From Scolanthus callimorphus (taxonomy: Eukaryota; Cnidaria; Anthozoa; Actiniaria; Edwardsiidae): a stretch of DNA of 64,000 nucleotides. Under the pieces are notes generated by a model. It was not told where the DNA came from, did not search any database, and worked only from the letters and a program-made list of their open reading frames with translations. Within the stretch, counting starts at the first letter, position 1. Each line of letters opens with the position of its first letter. Shown here piece after piece: positions 10,707 to 23,100 of the stretch. Where the stretch lies: NCBI GenBank assembly GCA_033964015.1, contig CM066913.1:7744953-7808952 (forward strand), given 5' to 3'. The position numbers and the translations under genes were made by a program.

Positions 10707-11028
10707 TTATTTCACACTAATAATTGAGATGGTTTGTAATTCTCAGCTGTCGCAATTGAGCCTGTGAAAGCAGCTCTGATGCTCAAAAAACTAATCACAA
10801 TATTAAATATCGCCTTTAATTTTCAAAATATAATATTTCATATACATTTGTTGTTCTTTACGTATATAATGAAAAGCCCTTACTTAACTCTGAGCGAATT
10901 TCCGCGAGCATCATGAAGTGGCGCTGCAGTTTAGGCGGGGATCCCGGCCGGTTTACGGAAACCAAAGATTTTCACACCTTTTACTAATAAATTCTAATTT
11001 TCAAAGATCCTAACACTGCACAGTCGCT

Positions 11029-13733
11029 CTATGCATGTGAGATCCCTGAGAACCTTCGCGATGGCGGAGTGGATTGCGCGGAATTCAACAAAGTCACCGA
11101 GCGACCTCGTTCAGTAGTAACTATAGTCACTCCCATTCCTAACGCCACCGCCGCGTCCGTTACCGAACTGCGCGCGGGCCTGATATGCGAAGTCACATTC
11201 AGTATGGGATTAATATAGATTAAATGTATCTTGGGACCATATGCGCATAGGATGACTCCAGTCGCTGCAATAAGGTTTGTGGAACAAGCGAACACTTGTA
11301 GAATAGGTCCCTGGATTAGGACCCAACCTGGGTAAAATGTGAATAGTGTTACAAGAAACAAAGTCATGGAGTATGCCAGATGTCTGGCTTCGCGGAACTT
11401 TTGCACTTGCGGGATCCTGTTCATGCGGTACGCATATATTGTTGCTGCTACAGCTAGCACCGCAAGGTAGCATACGCATATCACGCGTAGAAATAGCCCA
11501 TGTCCTGTGTTAAGAGACTTGCACGTGTAATAAACAACTGTTCTGGATATGACAGCCCTCCCTACAAACACGCCATCAAATTGCGCCCACAGTACTGAAA
11601 ATATAGCTGGTATAATTGACAGCGCGCAGCCTACAACGTAGTAAAACCACATGGGCCTGACGTGCGCTGGGACCACGGAACACGGTTCATTTGATTCCCT
11701 AAGCGCACGCTCAGTGACTTCTTAGAACGATCCATACGACGGCTTATGTGGTATATTTTCAGAATAAATGTTATAACAGCGCTGGTATAAACAAAGTAAA
11801 ACCAAACACCGAGAAAGTAGCAAGTCGCATCAGAAGGCTTCTGAAGAAGCAGAACATTGAATAAATATGATAAGAGAATTTCGACGAGAAGGATTAGGTT
11901 CAGGATGGTCCCAGTTTCACGAAAGACTGGGGTGTTGTGGTGACGAATAAAAATAAATATCACCATCAATGTTCCAGTTATACATAAACATGTGATCGCT
12001 AGCAACGCTATTCCCCAAGGGTCACCCGGACGTATAAACCTCGGAAGGACCTCATGGCACTCGGTATGATTCTCATTCGTAATGAAACCTGGCGAACACT
12101 TTTGACAGGTTGTGCTCCCAGCCACACTGCTGAACGTGTCCCCAGAGCAAGGGACACAATTCCATATGCACTGTATCGTACTACTTTTAAATGTGCCTGG
12201 TCGGCACACGTCCCCGCATGAGGACCTTGGAATCCTATTCGCGCACCACTGAATGCTAGCGTCCTCCAGATCCAATTTGCGTGAAGTCCAAGTTCCTACA
12301 TTTACGACCTTAAAATCTCCAGTTGAAGTTTGCAGATTGACAATATCGTACTTCGCTTGGGCTTCCTGCTTTAAGAAGTCTATAAAACCCGTGAGTCCGT
12401 TAAACGAAACGTTCCGTAGCGCACGTACGACGGTTTCAGGGCTTACTGACTTTAAGCCTTCCCGGCAGTCCTTTCCAGGCGCGCATTTCAAAACGTCTTG
12501 CAGCGCAAATGCTGCTGCATAAACTGCATCCCTGACATAAGCAATAAGCGGGCCGCGCAGTCTACTGTCGTAGTATTCCATTGTTATTCTCTCTGTACCT
12601 GTACATAGGGGCTTGCTAGTGTTCATACGGAAAGAACACCCGAACACTTCACTCCAAAACTCGGCCCACCATGGATCCTTGTGTTCCCTACTTGTGTAGT
12701 TCTCAAGATGTTGTCTTAACGCTTCAAAGTGCACGTCTCTGAATTCTAACCCGATAGTTCCTTGTATGATCGGAATAAAGCGCTTCTGTCTGATGTATGA
12801 TGACATTGCCCACCCATCGCTCGCAATCCAAGTTTTTCCTGTCAAGTTTTGGCGAAGAGCTTCCTCAAAAACCCCCACGGCTTGTATCGGAAGACTATAC
12901 AAAATCACTATTTCCACGTGCGCCATTTTGGACAAGCTTTTGATCACATATTTAATTTTCTCTTGTGGGTCGTGGACTGGAAATAAACTTCTCGCAGCAA
13001 TACAGATGTTACTAGCTAAAGCAGTTTCCACGAAAGCATTAATCCCGCTGCGTCCATACAAGTCATCGGTGCCAATAAGAGCAACGCACGTCCATTTGTT
13101 GTGGCTGACAATGTCTGCCATAGCTTTCGACTGGAACCGATCAGGCGGAACTGTGCGAAAAAACGTTGTAAATTGTGTGTTTGATAGTTCCGAACTCGTG
13201 GCCCCGTAGCTTATTTGCGGGATATCGTTCAACTGTAAAACATTGGCCACATTGATCGAAATCCTAGAGTCTTCACCGCCAATTACGGCTACAAACGGTG
13301 ATGTAGATGTGCGGTTTGCTTTTGTCAACACAGTACTACACTCATTATACGCCGTTCGGTAGCGTGAGTTGTATAATAAAGTATTCGTAAATGAAAAGTC
13401 CGCAGCAGAAGCTATTGCAGTTTGCTCGCTTCCACATGTATCGTGAATGGAGTAACCCAAGGTAATATTTGGTAATAGGGTGCCATTGCGGTTAATTTCC
13501 CTTAGTGAAAACATCATCGCTTCTGCCCAAATAAGAGCTTCTGGTCGAAGACTCGCACAAGGTTCGTCTCCACGAGTTACGTGGATTGGAAACAGGCCCC
13601 CTATCATTACATCTCCACTCTGGTATAGAGTGGTTTGTGGTAAACATAAACAAAGCGAAGGCAACGTTGTCAGAACTACGAACCATAGTGAAGGCGGCAT
13701 GAGACTTGCAACACTAACGCCAAAACATGGCAT
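11029..13733 (-). CDS. class C GPCR, metabotropic-glutamate-receptor-like, one frameshift
   Basis: Single-exon receptor gene of about 900 codons. After a signal peptide (Met at 13700 or 13733) comes a Venus-flytrap ligand domain (about residues 50-490). It has ISYGATSSELS and FFRTVPPDRFQSKAM, matching the mGluR segment with the Ser/Thr agonist contacts, and SDGWA, matching the mGluR Asp. Next are a nine-cysteine domain (CRPGTFKSS..CIWNCVPCSGDTFS) and seven membrane spans starting at PWGIALLAITCL. The frame breaks once, at 11698-11708 in the loop after span 3. Reading resumes one frame over with VVPAHVRPMWFYYVVG and continues to a stop at 11029 through spans 4-7 (FREARHLAYSM, AYGPKIHLIYINP). 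One missing base explains it, so either an assembly error or a young pseudogene. The intronless state is common in invertebrate receptor expansions. The ligand is not known. Confidence 0.85.
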
Positions 13734-14188
13734 CTTTTCTCACCGATTCTCCACCGCTTCACAGAGCGACGAAATTTTCGCTGGATCAGTTCTTTGCACC
13801 TTCAACTCCGTATTTCATTGGAGTCTCAGTGTACTCCAGTGCCAAATAAACTGCTACACATGTTGGAATCGTCCAGAAAATCGCTTTGTCAAAGTCAAAG
13901 TTAAAACTACTACCCAGCTACAGCTAGCGTGATTCGTCTGACGTGGGCACATCACTGAGTGACATAATCTCAATCCAACTTGAGAAAAGAAAGCTCCAAT
14001 TTCACTTTCAAACCGAGAATTACGTGCTCTTTCCCATATCGAGTAAGAGCTGTAAAACGTGCCCTACTTGTGCCAAAAGATAAAGACAGCTGGGGATGTT
14101 TAATGATAATCAGAGCCGAAGAAAACTCAGCATTGTTTTCCGCGTTGTGTCATGTCACACTCCAGTGAACCTGAGTAGTAACCTCTAA

Positions 14189-14411
14189 GGGGTGGACCAT
14201 TAGAAATTGGGGGAGGGGGGGTGGCAATTTTTTTGCGCATGAATTTTTTTTTCGAGGATCAGGTTGTGCAAGAATTTTTTTTCGGAATTTCTAACATGTT
14301 TTTTACTAGCTTGGATCTCTGCAAGATTTTTTTTTTGGAAGGATTGGCCTTGCTCGAATTTTTTTTTGGGAATTGCCACCCCCCCTCCCCCAATTTCTAA
14401 TGGTCCACCCC
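14189..14411. mobile_element. Harbinger-type MITE with TAA target duplication
   Basis: The 223-bp element has GGGGTGGACCATTAGAAATT and AATTTCTAATGGTCCACCCC as perfect 20-base inverted ends, flanked on both sides by TAA (14186-14188 and 14412-14414). A 3-bp TAA/TTA duplication and G-rich ends are typical of PIF/Harbinger elements. The interior is AATTTTTTTT-rich; no transposase. Confidence 0.75.
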
Positions 14412-14414
14412 TAA

Positions 14415-17317
14415 CATAAGTTTTCCTCAAACTGAAGAGGAGTGTTTTCCGTGTTGACAAAAACGTAGTATGTTTCACGATAAATTACCGTCTTTTGACA
14501 TTGCTCTTGTTCCATATATTTTATTGATAGTCCAATACCCTATCGCGGTGAAGCGTGTTCATTAAAATGTTAAATTACTCAAATTGCTCATGGTGTGACT
14601 CATCACTACTCAGTGATGCACGTGTTTGATGCCTGCCTTTAACAGCAGACTCGTACCCAGTCGCCATGTTGTTTTCTTATAGCCCGAATGTAAATCTAAA
14701 CCCACCACCGCCGCTGAACATTTTCTATTGACACCCAATCACAAAACATCTGACATGCAATTGATTCCCCTTGAAAAATTAATGACTAATCGAGATTGAA
14801 TTCGTAAGGCAAGAGAGGCCACCACTCATCCTACGTGCTGGTACCCTTGAGCCTGACGGATTGAATCGACGAGATGAGACTTCATTTTAGATTATACTGT
14901 ATTTATCTTTTCCTTTCATTTTTATATTTCTTATCTAGTGTCACATCACAAACGTCATCATCATCATTATTTTTATTGTATCACGTTTCACCTTATATAT
15001 AAGTCCTATCATGCCATTATGTATTCACAGTACCTGAAGAAGGCTGGTTTGGCCAGCCGAAATATTGTACTAAAATACAACTAAAACCTACGTTGTAACG
15101 CCGACTTCTCTTATTTTAAATTTTCTTATAGGGGCGCGCGTTGCATCACGGTCAGGACGAACCCACAATATCGGTAATAAAGCGAAAATAGAAAAGAAAC
15201 ACAACGACAGGGTACGAGTCTGGCTGTATTGAGTATTCTGCGAACTCTCGAGATCGATTTCCAACCGTCAAACCGCTTTCTGGCTTCCGAATCAAACTTA
15301 GAAACTCTTTGGAAAACATAGAATTCAGTTATTCGCCATACTGAAATGCCCTAACACACACCATCTTTTTCTAAACAAATGGCCTAACTTACGGTCGGCT
15401 AAGACTAGACCTGAGAGTTAGTGATTGACGGAAGCTAGAACGCCATTGGAAGTCGCCAACGCGAGAGTTCGCAACTCAAAACAGCTGTAATAGCAAGAAA
15501 AAGCCCCGCGCTAAATAACGAGTAGCTCGATACCGCAAACGAAATAATAATATCATACTAGAAGTTCCTGAAAGAAAGCGGAGTGCTGTGAGGATATTTA
15601 TTTAACGCTTGCAACATGTCTGAAATCAAAACAATCAATCATCTGATTTGAAGTATTTGATATAGCGGGAAAATATCATATGATGGAGAATTTAACAGTG
15701 CGGGGGATCGCAAATGAGCCCTACCCGCCACTTTGACCTCTTCGATTTCCGCGTTTCACTCGTCGCATTTGGGGATCCTACGTTTTTTTGTGCTAACCGC
15801 AAAACCGTGAGATTTTGTTTCCAATACAAAAATTGTACGAGCGAAGGAGAGATTCGCCCTCGAGAGATATAAGATCCAAGTGCGGTGCGGTGTGGGGTGG
15901 GTAGTAAAAATCGAATAAACAAGTGACCACCCGCGATCCGCCGATAGATGAAAACTAAAGTGAACTCTAAACCTTATCTTAAACCGCTAACTGTTGAACC
16001 TATGTATATAAAGGCAACAAATAAACTCTGATACACGAAACCCAGCTCTTCAAGTCACTCAACCGTTCTATTTCAAAGACGAAAGGCGCCCGAAGGCAAT
16101 TAAATATTTTGAGATCCCGCATAAAACATCAATCAATTAAGATACCGGATTGAAAACGAGGCCCAGGATTTGCCAGAAGCTGAAACAGGAGGTCACGGAT
16201 AGAAAAATCCCGCGCAGATCACAGAGGGAAAACGCGCATAGGGGGAAAACGCGTATGGCAATATGGGTAAAGATAACGCGCATGGCAAAATGGGTAAAGA
16301 TTAGTGTCGCTGCTCAGCCTGCGGCCTCGCAGCAATTACTTATCCAAAGAGGAGAGGAGGAAAGATAATTATTTTTTTGATTTTCGAATGAAGCGTGCAT
16401 GGTATAGGGGATTTCATGTTTACAGTTTGGGCTCATTTGCATAAGCAGGGTCTAGATTCAGAATGTTTGAAGGAGCTCGAAAATAATCAGCACTGAATAT
16501 GAATAGCGGACAGCAAATGAAACCTACTCTGAAAATTTGAAGGTTTAACATTCAGTTGCAAGTAGTTAAATTTTCATTTTGGTGAAAATATGTGGGCTAA
16601 TGAACCGTTTGCCACACAGCAATCCACTCATTTTTAAAAACCTGCGTAGAGCCTCCAAAACGAACGTAAACGTCAATACGTTCTTAGGAATAGGAATTAT
16701 TTCATCTCGCGAACATCTTTATTGCATTTTTAAAGAGCAAAGAGGCATTTTCAATAGCCTTGAATTTATTGGGTGGCAAGAAGCTCATTACCCCTGATGT
16801 TTTCTGTAAATTGAACTTATCGCCAAGCGCTCATAATTTGAATGATGAACGTAAAACTTTCTAATTACGTTCCATTCACCAGGCGCTATTGAAATTCAGA
16901 ACAATTCTTTTTGTAGCTCCGTTACGCTAGCTGATTTTCACGGATGCTTGAAATATGTAAACACTGGCGTCACGATAAATCCGCCTATACTAAGTAAAAT
17001 GAAGTGGAGAGGGCCTGATACTAATACTATCAGAGTGTGTACGTGAAAAGAAGCCTGCGCGCCGCGGGTCACGCTTTCTCCGCCAGAGGAAAAAAAAATA
17101 CAGCTCACACAATTTAATATCCGGACAAATTTAATGAAAAACGAGAAAAGATGCGATAAATACATTCTATAGTATATAAGTCTTACAAATTGTTGCCTTT
17201 CAGCCTCGCTATATAGCGTGGAAGTGGAAGTAAGGGCGCTATATGATATGTGATCATTTTAAAACTGATCAAATCAATGAAGCCACCATTTTTTCTCTTT
17301 ATTTTGTAGTCTAGTTA
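14415..17317. other. intergenic, no gene recognised
   Basis: Apart from the tail near 15034, I find no exon with credible splice sites and no recognisable protein. Short open frames near 15692-15922 and 16150-16368 show no domain and no neighbouring exon. GGGGAAAACGCG and GGCAAAATGGGTAAAGAT words are locally duplicated near 16220-16300. Confidence 0.5.
15034..15085. repeat. retroelement-like 3' tail
   Basis: CCTGAAGAAGGCTGGTTTGG followed by CCAGCCGAAATATTGTA forms a small hairpin (CTGGTTTGGCCAG) of the kind seen at the 3' end of LINE and Penelope-like elements in invertebrates. No reverse transcriptase is nearby. Confidence 0.4.
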
Positions 17318-17611
17318 ACAATTAGACCTCAAGGCCGAGTGTGCTATGATGAATAGACCATGAGGCCGAAGGCCGAATGGTCTATTGATATCATAGCACA
17401 TGAGGACGAGAGGTCTAATTGTTTTAGTATAAACCAACTAGTTGGTCAGTTTTAGCAATGAATTCCATTATTTTATGTTGAAAAAATCAAGTTTTCTTGC
17501 AAAGAAAGGTGGTGGTTTTGCCAGGCACGGTCTATCACTAATAGACCATTAGTAGCTCAGCCAATCAGAATGCAGGATTTGTAATAGACCATTAGTTGGT
17601 TTATACTAAAC
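17318..17611. repeat. multi-stem palindromic element, copy 1
   Basis: Three nested perfect stems surround a GAGGCCGAAGGCCGA loop: outer 17318-17330 with 17410-17422 (13 bp, ACAATTAGACCTC), middle 17341-17350 with 17390-17399 (GTGCTATGAT), inner 17352-17361 with 17377-17386 (AATAGACCAT). A second domain has GGTCTAT/ATAGACC (17529-17535 with 17541-17547), enclosed by AGTATAAACCAACTA near 17426 and TAGTTGGTTTATACT near 17597. A related copy at 59777-60064 keeps loops and architecture while the stem sequences differ. Confidence 0.7.
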
Positions 17612-17768
17612 TGTTTTAGACTGTCTTCGAGAAAGTAGGAGAGTCCGATTGTTCACCCCATGTAAAGGATCCAAGAGCTATTGGAATTCTGGACTGGAGT
17701 TCCAGCACTGGATTCCATATTCTACCAGGGCCTGGATTCCTGATTCCAAACTGTCTTGGAATTCCAGT

Positions 17769-18103
17769 ATATACCGTTCCCGGGATACGTTGCCACTGGA
17801 ATAAGCAACAAAGCTTGGTGCGCTAGGGAGTATGGGTAAAGATTTATTTGACTTTCTGTAAAATATTTGCCGCCCTTTTATGTTTGTGTTGTACAGCACT
17901 GTTTCTTAATCGGTCAAATACTAACTGTTAAAGATGGATTAGAAACAAACATTCTTATAAATGTGCTGAAATTTAATGATTTTACTGTGGTTGCGAAAGC
18001 TGTCTGAATTCAGATCAAACAGTAGCAGTTTAGATGCCCCTATTATCCTTTGCGCTTCAAGCTTATAGGCTTTAGGTTGACAACGTTTCCCGGAAACGGT
18101 ATA
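17769..18103. repeat. TATACCGTTTCCGGG MITE family, copy 1
   Basis: Inverted ends TATACCGTTCCCGGGATACG and TTTCCCGGAAACGGTATA. The interior words GCTTGGTGCGCTAGGGAGTA and CTTTGCGCTTCAAGCTTATA recur in the opposite order and orientation at 45099-45360, so the two are inverted copies of one family. The ends abut TATA, compatible with a TA target site. Confidence 0.75.
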
Positions 18104-18268
18104 TGTGGATTCCGGATTCCAAAGCTCGCAAAAAGTTCCCGATTCCCCTACATGGGGCGAACCAATTTGTATTGGCGGACGAATGGCCACGTTTTTTGTT
18201 CTGCTCCTTCCTACACTAAAAATAAGGGCTTACATTTTTGAACTTGTAGCATTTTTTACAAGCAGTAT

Positions 18269-18474
18269 CACAGGTGACCCAGGACAATGGTTTGTGTACT
18301 ACAACATTGAAGTATTATAGGGTTTATATGGGGATTGTGGTAAGGGATGTTGTAGATTGTGGTAGGAATTTCCTATAAATTTCCAGGTCCAAACATCCCT
18401 TACCACAATCCCCATATAAACCCTATAATACTTCAATTTTGTAGTACACAAACCATTGTCCTGTGTCACCTGTG
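18269..18474. repeat. long-stem hairpin MITE
   Basis: 206 bp folding on itself: arms of about 83 bases (CACAGGTGACCCAGGACAAT on the left, ATTGTCCTGTGTCACCTGTG on the right) differ at only a few positions, around a 38-bp loop. Nothing coding. Confidence 0.8.
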
Positions 18475-18533
18475 GCAGCATGTGGAACACTCAATAAAAG
18501 CACTAGCGGAGGTGATGCATGCTCCTGCATTCT

Positions 18534-18686
18534 CAGGGGCATAGCCAGGGGGGGGGGGGGGGGCTTTCTCGGGAGATTTTCCCATACATTTTCCATTACT
18601 GTATTTGCTGGAGGAATTTTGAACATTTTCGTCCCATGTTTTCACTATCCGGCCCCTCCCTTCAGAAATTCCTGGCTACGCCGCTG
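18534..18686. mobile_element. CAGGGGCATAGCCAGG MITE with ATTCT duplication
   Basis: Ends CAGGGGCATAGCCAGG and CCTGGCTACGCCGCTG (inverted, 14/16). Flanked by ATTCT at 18529-18533 and 18687-18691. It has a 17-base G run just inside the left end. The end sequence is of a type widespread in invertebrate and fish DNA elements. Superfamily not certain. Confidence 0.6.
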
Positions 18687-18859
18687 ATTCTCCTTCAAAC
18701 AGGGGCTGCCTCTTTGCCTTTTGCCAAGCAGCCTGACTTGTCGCTTGACTTTATTTATATTGATATCTATATTTCTCTCAATAGTTATCATTTTTTATGG
18801 AGGAGAGTTCACAGGAAGAAAAAGAAGAATTTCAGAACTAGTTACTCTAACTCATTGAG

Positions 18860-19588
18860 TGGCTTTGCAAATTTACTTTAATTTTTCCTTCTTCTGTTTC
18901 ATCTTGTGGGTGGTTCATGCACGACTTGTCTCCCTTGTAACGCTCTTTGCGAAGCCTGCTGCTACGAGACAAACAGTGTCAAACAATGAGACAGATTTTA
19001 ACCGGCCAAAAATGCATTTAGGAGGCGCGCGCGAATCAAGTGTAGTGAGCCTGCGCATATTCAAGCCAGCGGGTTTTCTAGTCAACATAAATGACTCTGT
19101 TCACCGAAAAAATCGCTAAAATGACTTAGTTACTACTGATCTGTGAAGAAAGGTCAGTTTGGTCTATATTTCGGTATCTGATTTGATAAAGAACGTGTAC
19201 TGAATCGGATCGTGAACCTGGTAAGTAGAATGCTACACAAGGGATCAACTCTCTGCCTGATATGCGTGCCGTATAACTACGAGAATTGCCTGGCCTAATC
19301 TGCATGGCATCGTGACCGTGCTCCAGCCTATCAATCAACCAACCAACCAACGTGTCAGTCTTATGCCACAACAGGCACACTAATCAGAGACACCTAAGTA
19401 CAATTGTATAAATATAGGAATACTAGGAATTTGCATTATGCAGTAGTTTTGACAGACAACAAATTATGAAATAGAGAATTCATGTTATTCTCGCACAGAT
19501 GAAACGGCTAAAAGACCCCAGCAAATTCCACTAATGTTTGTCTTTGGCTCTGTTTTTTTGTTGACAATGGGCTATTAAAAAAAATTGT
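18860..19588. other. intergenic, no gene recognised
   Basis: No splice-bounded coding exon, no known repeat ends. Contains (CCAA)n-like ATCAATCAACCAACCAACCA near 19325. Short frames here lack any family resemblance. Confidence 0.45.
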
Positions 19589-19822
19589 ACCCCCCTCCCT
19601 ATCGAGGAATTCCAGATTTTCAAAAATGGCTCTACCCCTGTGGAAATTCCAGACTCCTGTACAACCCCTGTGGAAATTTGAAGCAACCCTTGTGGAAACT
19701 CCTTATTCTTTTGTGGGCCTGTTGAAATTCCACAGTTGCAAATGAATACCCTGTTGAAATTCCAGGGTAAAATGAATGGCGCTGTGGAAATTCCAGGTTC
19801 CTCGATAGGGGGGGGGAGGGGG
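19589..19822. repeat. C-rich/G-rich inverted repeat with CTGTGGAAATTCC words
   Basis: CCCCTCCCTATCGAGGAATT at the left and CCTCGATAGGGGGGGGGAGG at the right form the arms. Between them the word CCTGTGGAAATTCCAG occurs about seven times with small changes. Confidence 0.65.
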
Positions 19823-20082
19823 AATGAATATAACATAGAGCAGCCCAATTTTCATCAATGTCCTGAGAGCATTTATACAGGCCGGTAGCCAGCAAGAGGT
19901 GAGCGAGGCACTCAGCTCAGTAAAAATTTCCAAATTTCCATTATTTTTTTACTGAAAGAACCAGAGCCAAATATAAAATGAAACTTAAACCAGCCTTAAA
20001 TTCACTCTGCCTCAGTAACAATTTTTTTCTGGCTACGGGCCTCTTACATATCCATTAGTTAGTCAAAAGTGCAGTTCTTAGA

Positions 20083-20088
20083 TTTATT
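20083..20088 (-). terminator. poly(A) signal of the giant repeat gene
   Basis: TTTATT on the plus strand is AATAAA on the minus strand, 104 nt past the stop codon at 20192. Confidence 0.55.
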
Positions 20089-20191
20089 CATTTGGCCTTA
20101 ACCTTTACAAGTTTAACACATTAAGGTATTGGTTTTACTGCTGATGATGTACCTTTCTTGATAATAACTTGATTCTTTGCATTCCTTCTGA

Positions 20192-23100
20192 TCAGGAAAT
20201 GCTGATAGTTTTTACCACTACAGCGTCTCCCCCATTCCAGATATTGCTGTGTTGCTGCTTTGAATTTCCTGTTCGTTTTTTCCCCTTCAGTTCCTGGACA
20301 ACCTGCTGTCTCTGGACTAGGTTCTCATCATTTGCTCCAAGAGACACTCTCTTGCTGAGTGGCTTCTTTCCTTGGTACTGTCCAATGATGCGCCATTGTC
20401 TGTTTTTCTGTATCATTCCTTCATCTACAACTGTTGTTTCTTTTGGCACTAATTGGTGTTGGGCTACTTGTGGGCGAGATGTGTAAGTGAAACCTTGTTG
20501 GCCACCCTTCCCTAATGCTAAGTTTTTATGTGATAGCTGAACGTGTATTGCAGGAGTTTGTTTTCCTGCCTTTGTTCCTTCCATAGCTCCATTCCATTGG
20601 ACGTTTTGCTGATTAATGTTTATGATTTGTGCAGCTCTAAGTTTGCCACCTTGCTTTTCATAATAGGTATGATCATTCTGGCCAGCTAGCCAGTCACGTC
20701 CTTGTGGTGTTGCTTGCCTTCCATGGATAGTACCTTTATTTGGTTGACACTGATTACTATTACCAGTGTCAATACCATTCGATACTCTTATTTTCCTTGC
20801 TCTAGGCCTCTGTCTGTCAAACGGCATTTCCCCCCCATTGCGAATTTCATTTTTTCCCCTTGCTTCTGTATCGTGGTGTCTTACAGACTGTTCCCACACA
20901 GTGCTACCTGCAGCTTTACCATTCACATCCAAAACTCTCTGCTGGACGTCAGTCTCTGAACTTATTTCCATATTTCCAGTAATGAATTGTGGTGCCTTTG
21001 CTATTCCGACTTCATTTTCCATACCTCCACTCAGGACTACCAAGTTTTCACCTTTGTACCTTGCTTCTTTGTCACAAATTTCATGAAAGTCGCTTACACC
21101 TCTACCTCTCAAACGCTGTCTAAACTCTTTTTGCTTTTTTTCTTCCTTTTGTAGTTTTTTCGGAGCGACGGGACCTTTCGCTATGACATGCCCTTCTTCT
21201 GTCTTCCACATGGAGGTGCCCATTTTGTTGACTGGCCGTGAAATGTGTTCAGACTCTGTTTTTTCAGGGTGCCATAAATCTCTTTTGAGTTTTCCCGGCG
21301 GACTGCGGCAATGTGATTCTGGTTTGATGGACTCGCTCTCTTGAGCATCAACGTCCTTAACAATCTGGAGCTTCCCAACAGTCGGCTTTTCAGCCTTGTG
21401 TACTTCACTTTGCATGGGCTTCCATTGTAGCTCATGCCTTTTATGCTTTTTGCTTTGTAATGGAACTGCTATGTTGTCGACCTCTTCAGTTTGATTCCAG
21501 GAAAACATTTGGTCCAATTGCAGTTTTTTCGGAGTCAAAGTTTGTTTGGCAATGACCTGCTCTTCTTCTGTCTTCCACATGGAGGTGCCCATTTTGTTGA
21601 CTGGCCGTGAAATTTTTACTGACTCTGTTTTTTCAGGGTGCCATAAATATCTTTTGAGTTTTCCGGCGCACCGCGGCAATGTGATTCTTGTTCGATTGGC
21701 TCGCTCTCTTGAGCATCAACTTCTTGATGAAAAACCGTTTCTTCTATCTGGAGTCTCTCAACAGTCGGCTTTTCAGCCTTGTGCACTTCACTTTGCATTG
21801 GTTTCCATTCTAGTTCACGCCTTTTATGCTTTTTGCTTTGTAATGGATCTGCCATGTTTTCGACCTCTTCAGTTTGATCCCAGGAAAACATTTGGTCCAA
21901 TTGCAGTTTTTTCGGAGTCCAGGTTTGTTTGGCAATGACGTGCTCTTGATCTTCTTTCTTCCACTTGGAGGTGTCGATTTTGTTGACTGGCAGTGAAATC
22001 TTTTCAGCCTGTGTTTCTTGATCGGGGTTCCATATATCTCTTTTGAGTTTTCCCTGCGGACTGCGGCAATGTGATTCTTGTTCGATGGGCTCGCTCTCTT
22101 GAGAATCAATTTCTTTAACAATCTGGAGCTTCCCAACAGTTGGCTTTTCAGCCTTTTGTACCTCACTTTGCATTGGTTTCCATTCTAGTTCACGCCTTTT
22201 AGGCTTTTTGCTTTGTAATGGATCTGCTATGTTGTCGACCTCTTCAGTTTGATCCCAGGAAAACATTTGGTCCAATTGCAGTTTTTTCGGAGTCAAGGTT
22301 GGTTTGGCAATGACGTGCTCTTGATCTTCTTTCTTCCACTTGGAGGTATCGATTTTGTTGACTGGCAGTGAAATCTTTTCAGCCTGTGTTTCTTGATCGG
22401 GGTTCCATATATCTCTTGTGAGTTTTCCCGGCGCACTGCGGCAGTGTGATTCTTGTTCGATTGGCTCGCTCTCTTGAGCATCAACTTCTTGATGAAAAAC
22501 CGTTTCTTCTATCTGGAGTCTCTCAACAGTCGGCTTTTCAGCCTTGTGCACTTCACTTTGCATTGGTTTCCATTCTAGTTCACGCCTTTCATGCTTTTTG
22601 CTTTGTAATGGATGTGCTATGTTTTCGACCTCTTCAGTTTGATCCCAGGAAAACATTTGGTCCAATTGCAGTTTTTTCGGAGTCAAGGTTTGTTTGGCAA
22701 TGACGTGCTCTTGATCTTCTTTCTTCCACTTGGAGGTGTCGATTTTGTTGACTGGCAGTGAAATCTTTTCAGCCTGTGTTTCTTGATCGGGGTTCCATAT
22801 ATCTCTTTTGAGTTTTCCCTGCGGACTGCGGCAATGTGATTCTTGTTCGATGGGCTCGCTCTCTTGAGAATCAATTTCTTTAACAATCTGGAGCTTCCCA
22901 ACAGTTGGCTTTTCAGCCTTTTGTACCTCACTTTGCATTGGTTTCCATTCTAGTTCACGCCTTTTAGGCTTTTTGCTTGTAATGGATGTGCTATGTTGTC
23001 GACCTCTTCAGTTTGATCCCAGGAAAACATTTGGTCCAATTGCAGTTTTTTCGGAGTCAAGGTTTGTTTGGCAATGACGTGCTCTTGATCTTCTTTCTTC

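Noticed and set aside
11029..11676. A separate small membrane protein gene
   Set aside because: It is spans 4-7 of the class C receptor read in the shifted frame; its Met lies within the receptor loop before span 4.
17352..17386. Hammerhead ribozyme, suggested by ATGA-GGCC-GAA-GGCC-GAAT
   Set aside because: The core looks like hammerhead stem II, but the required CUGAUGA is not complete, GAAA is GAAT, and the flanks pair with each other and do not form a three-way junction with a cleavage site. The structural covariation is reported separately.
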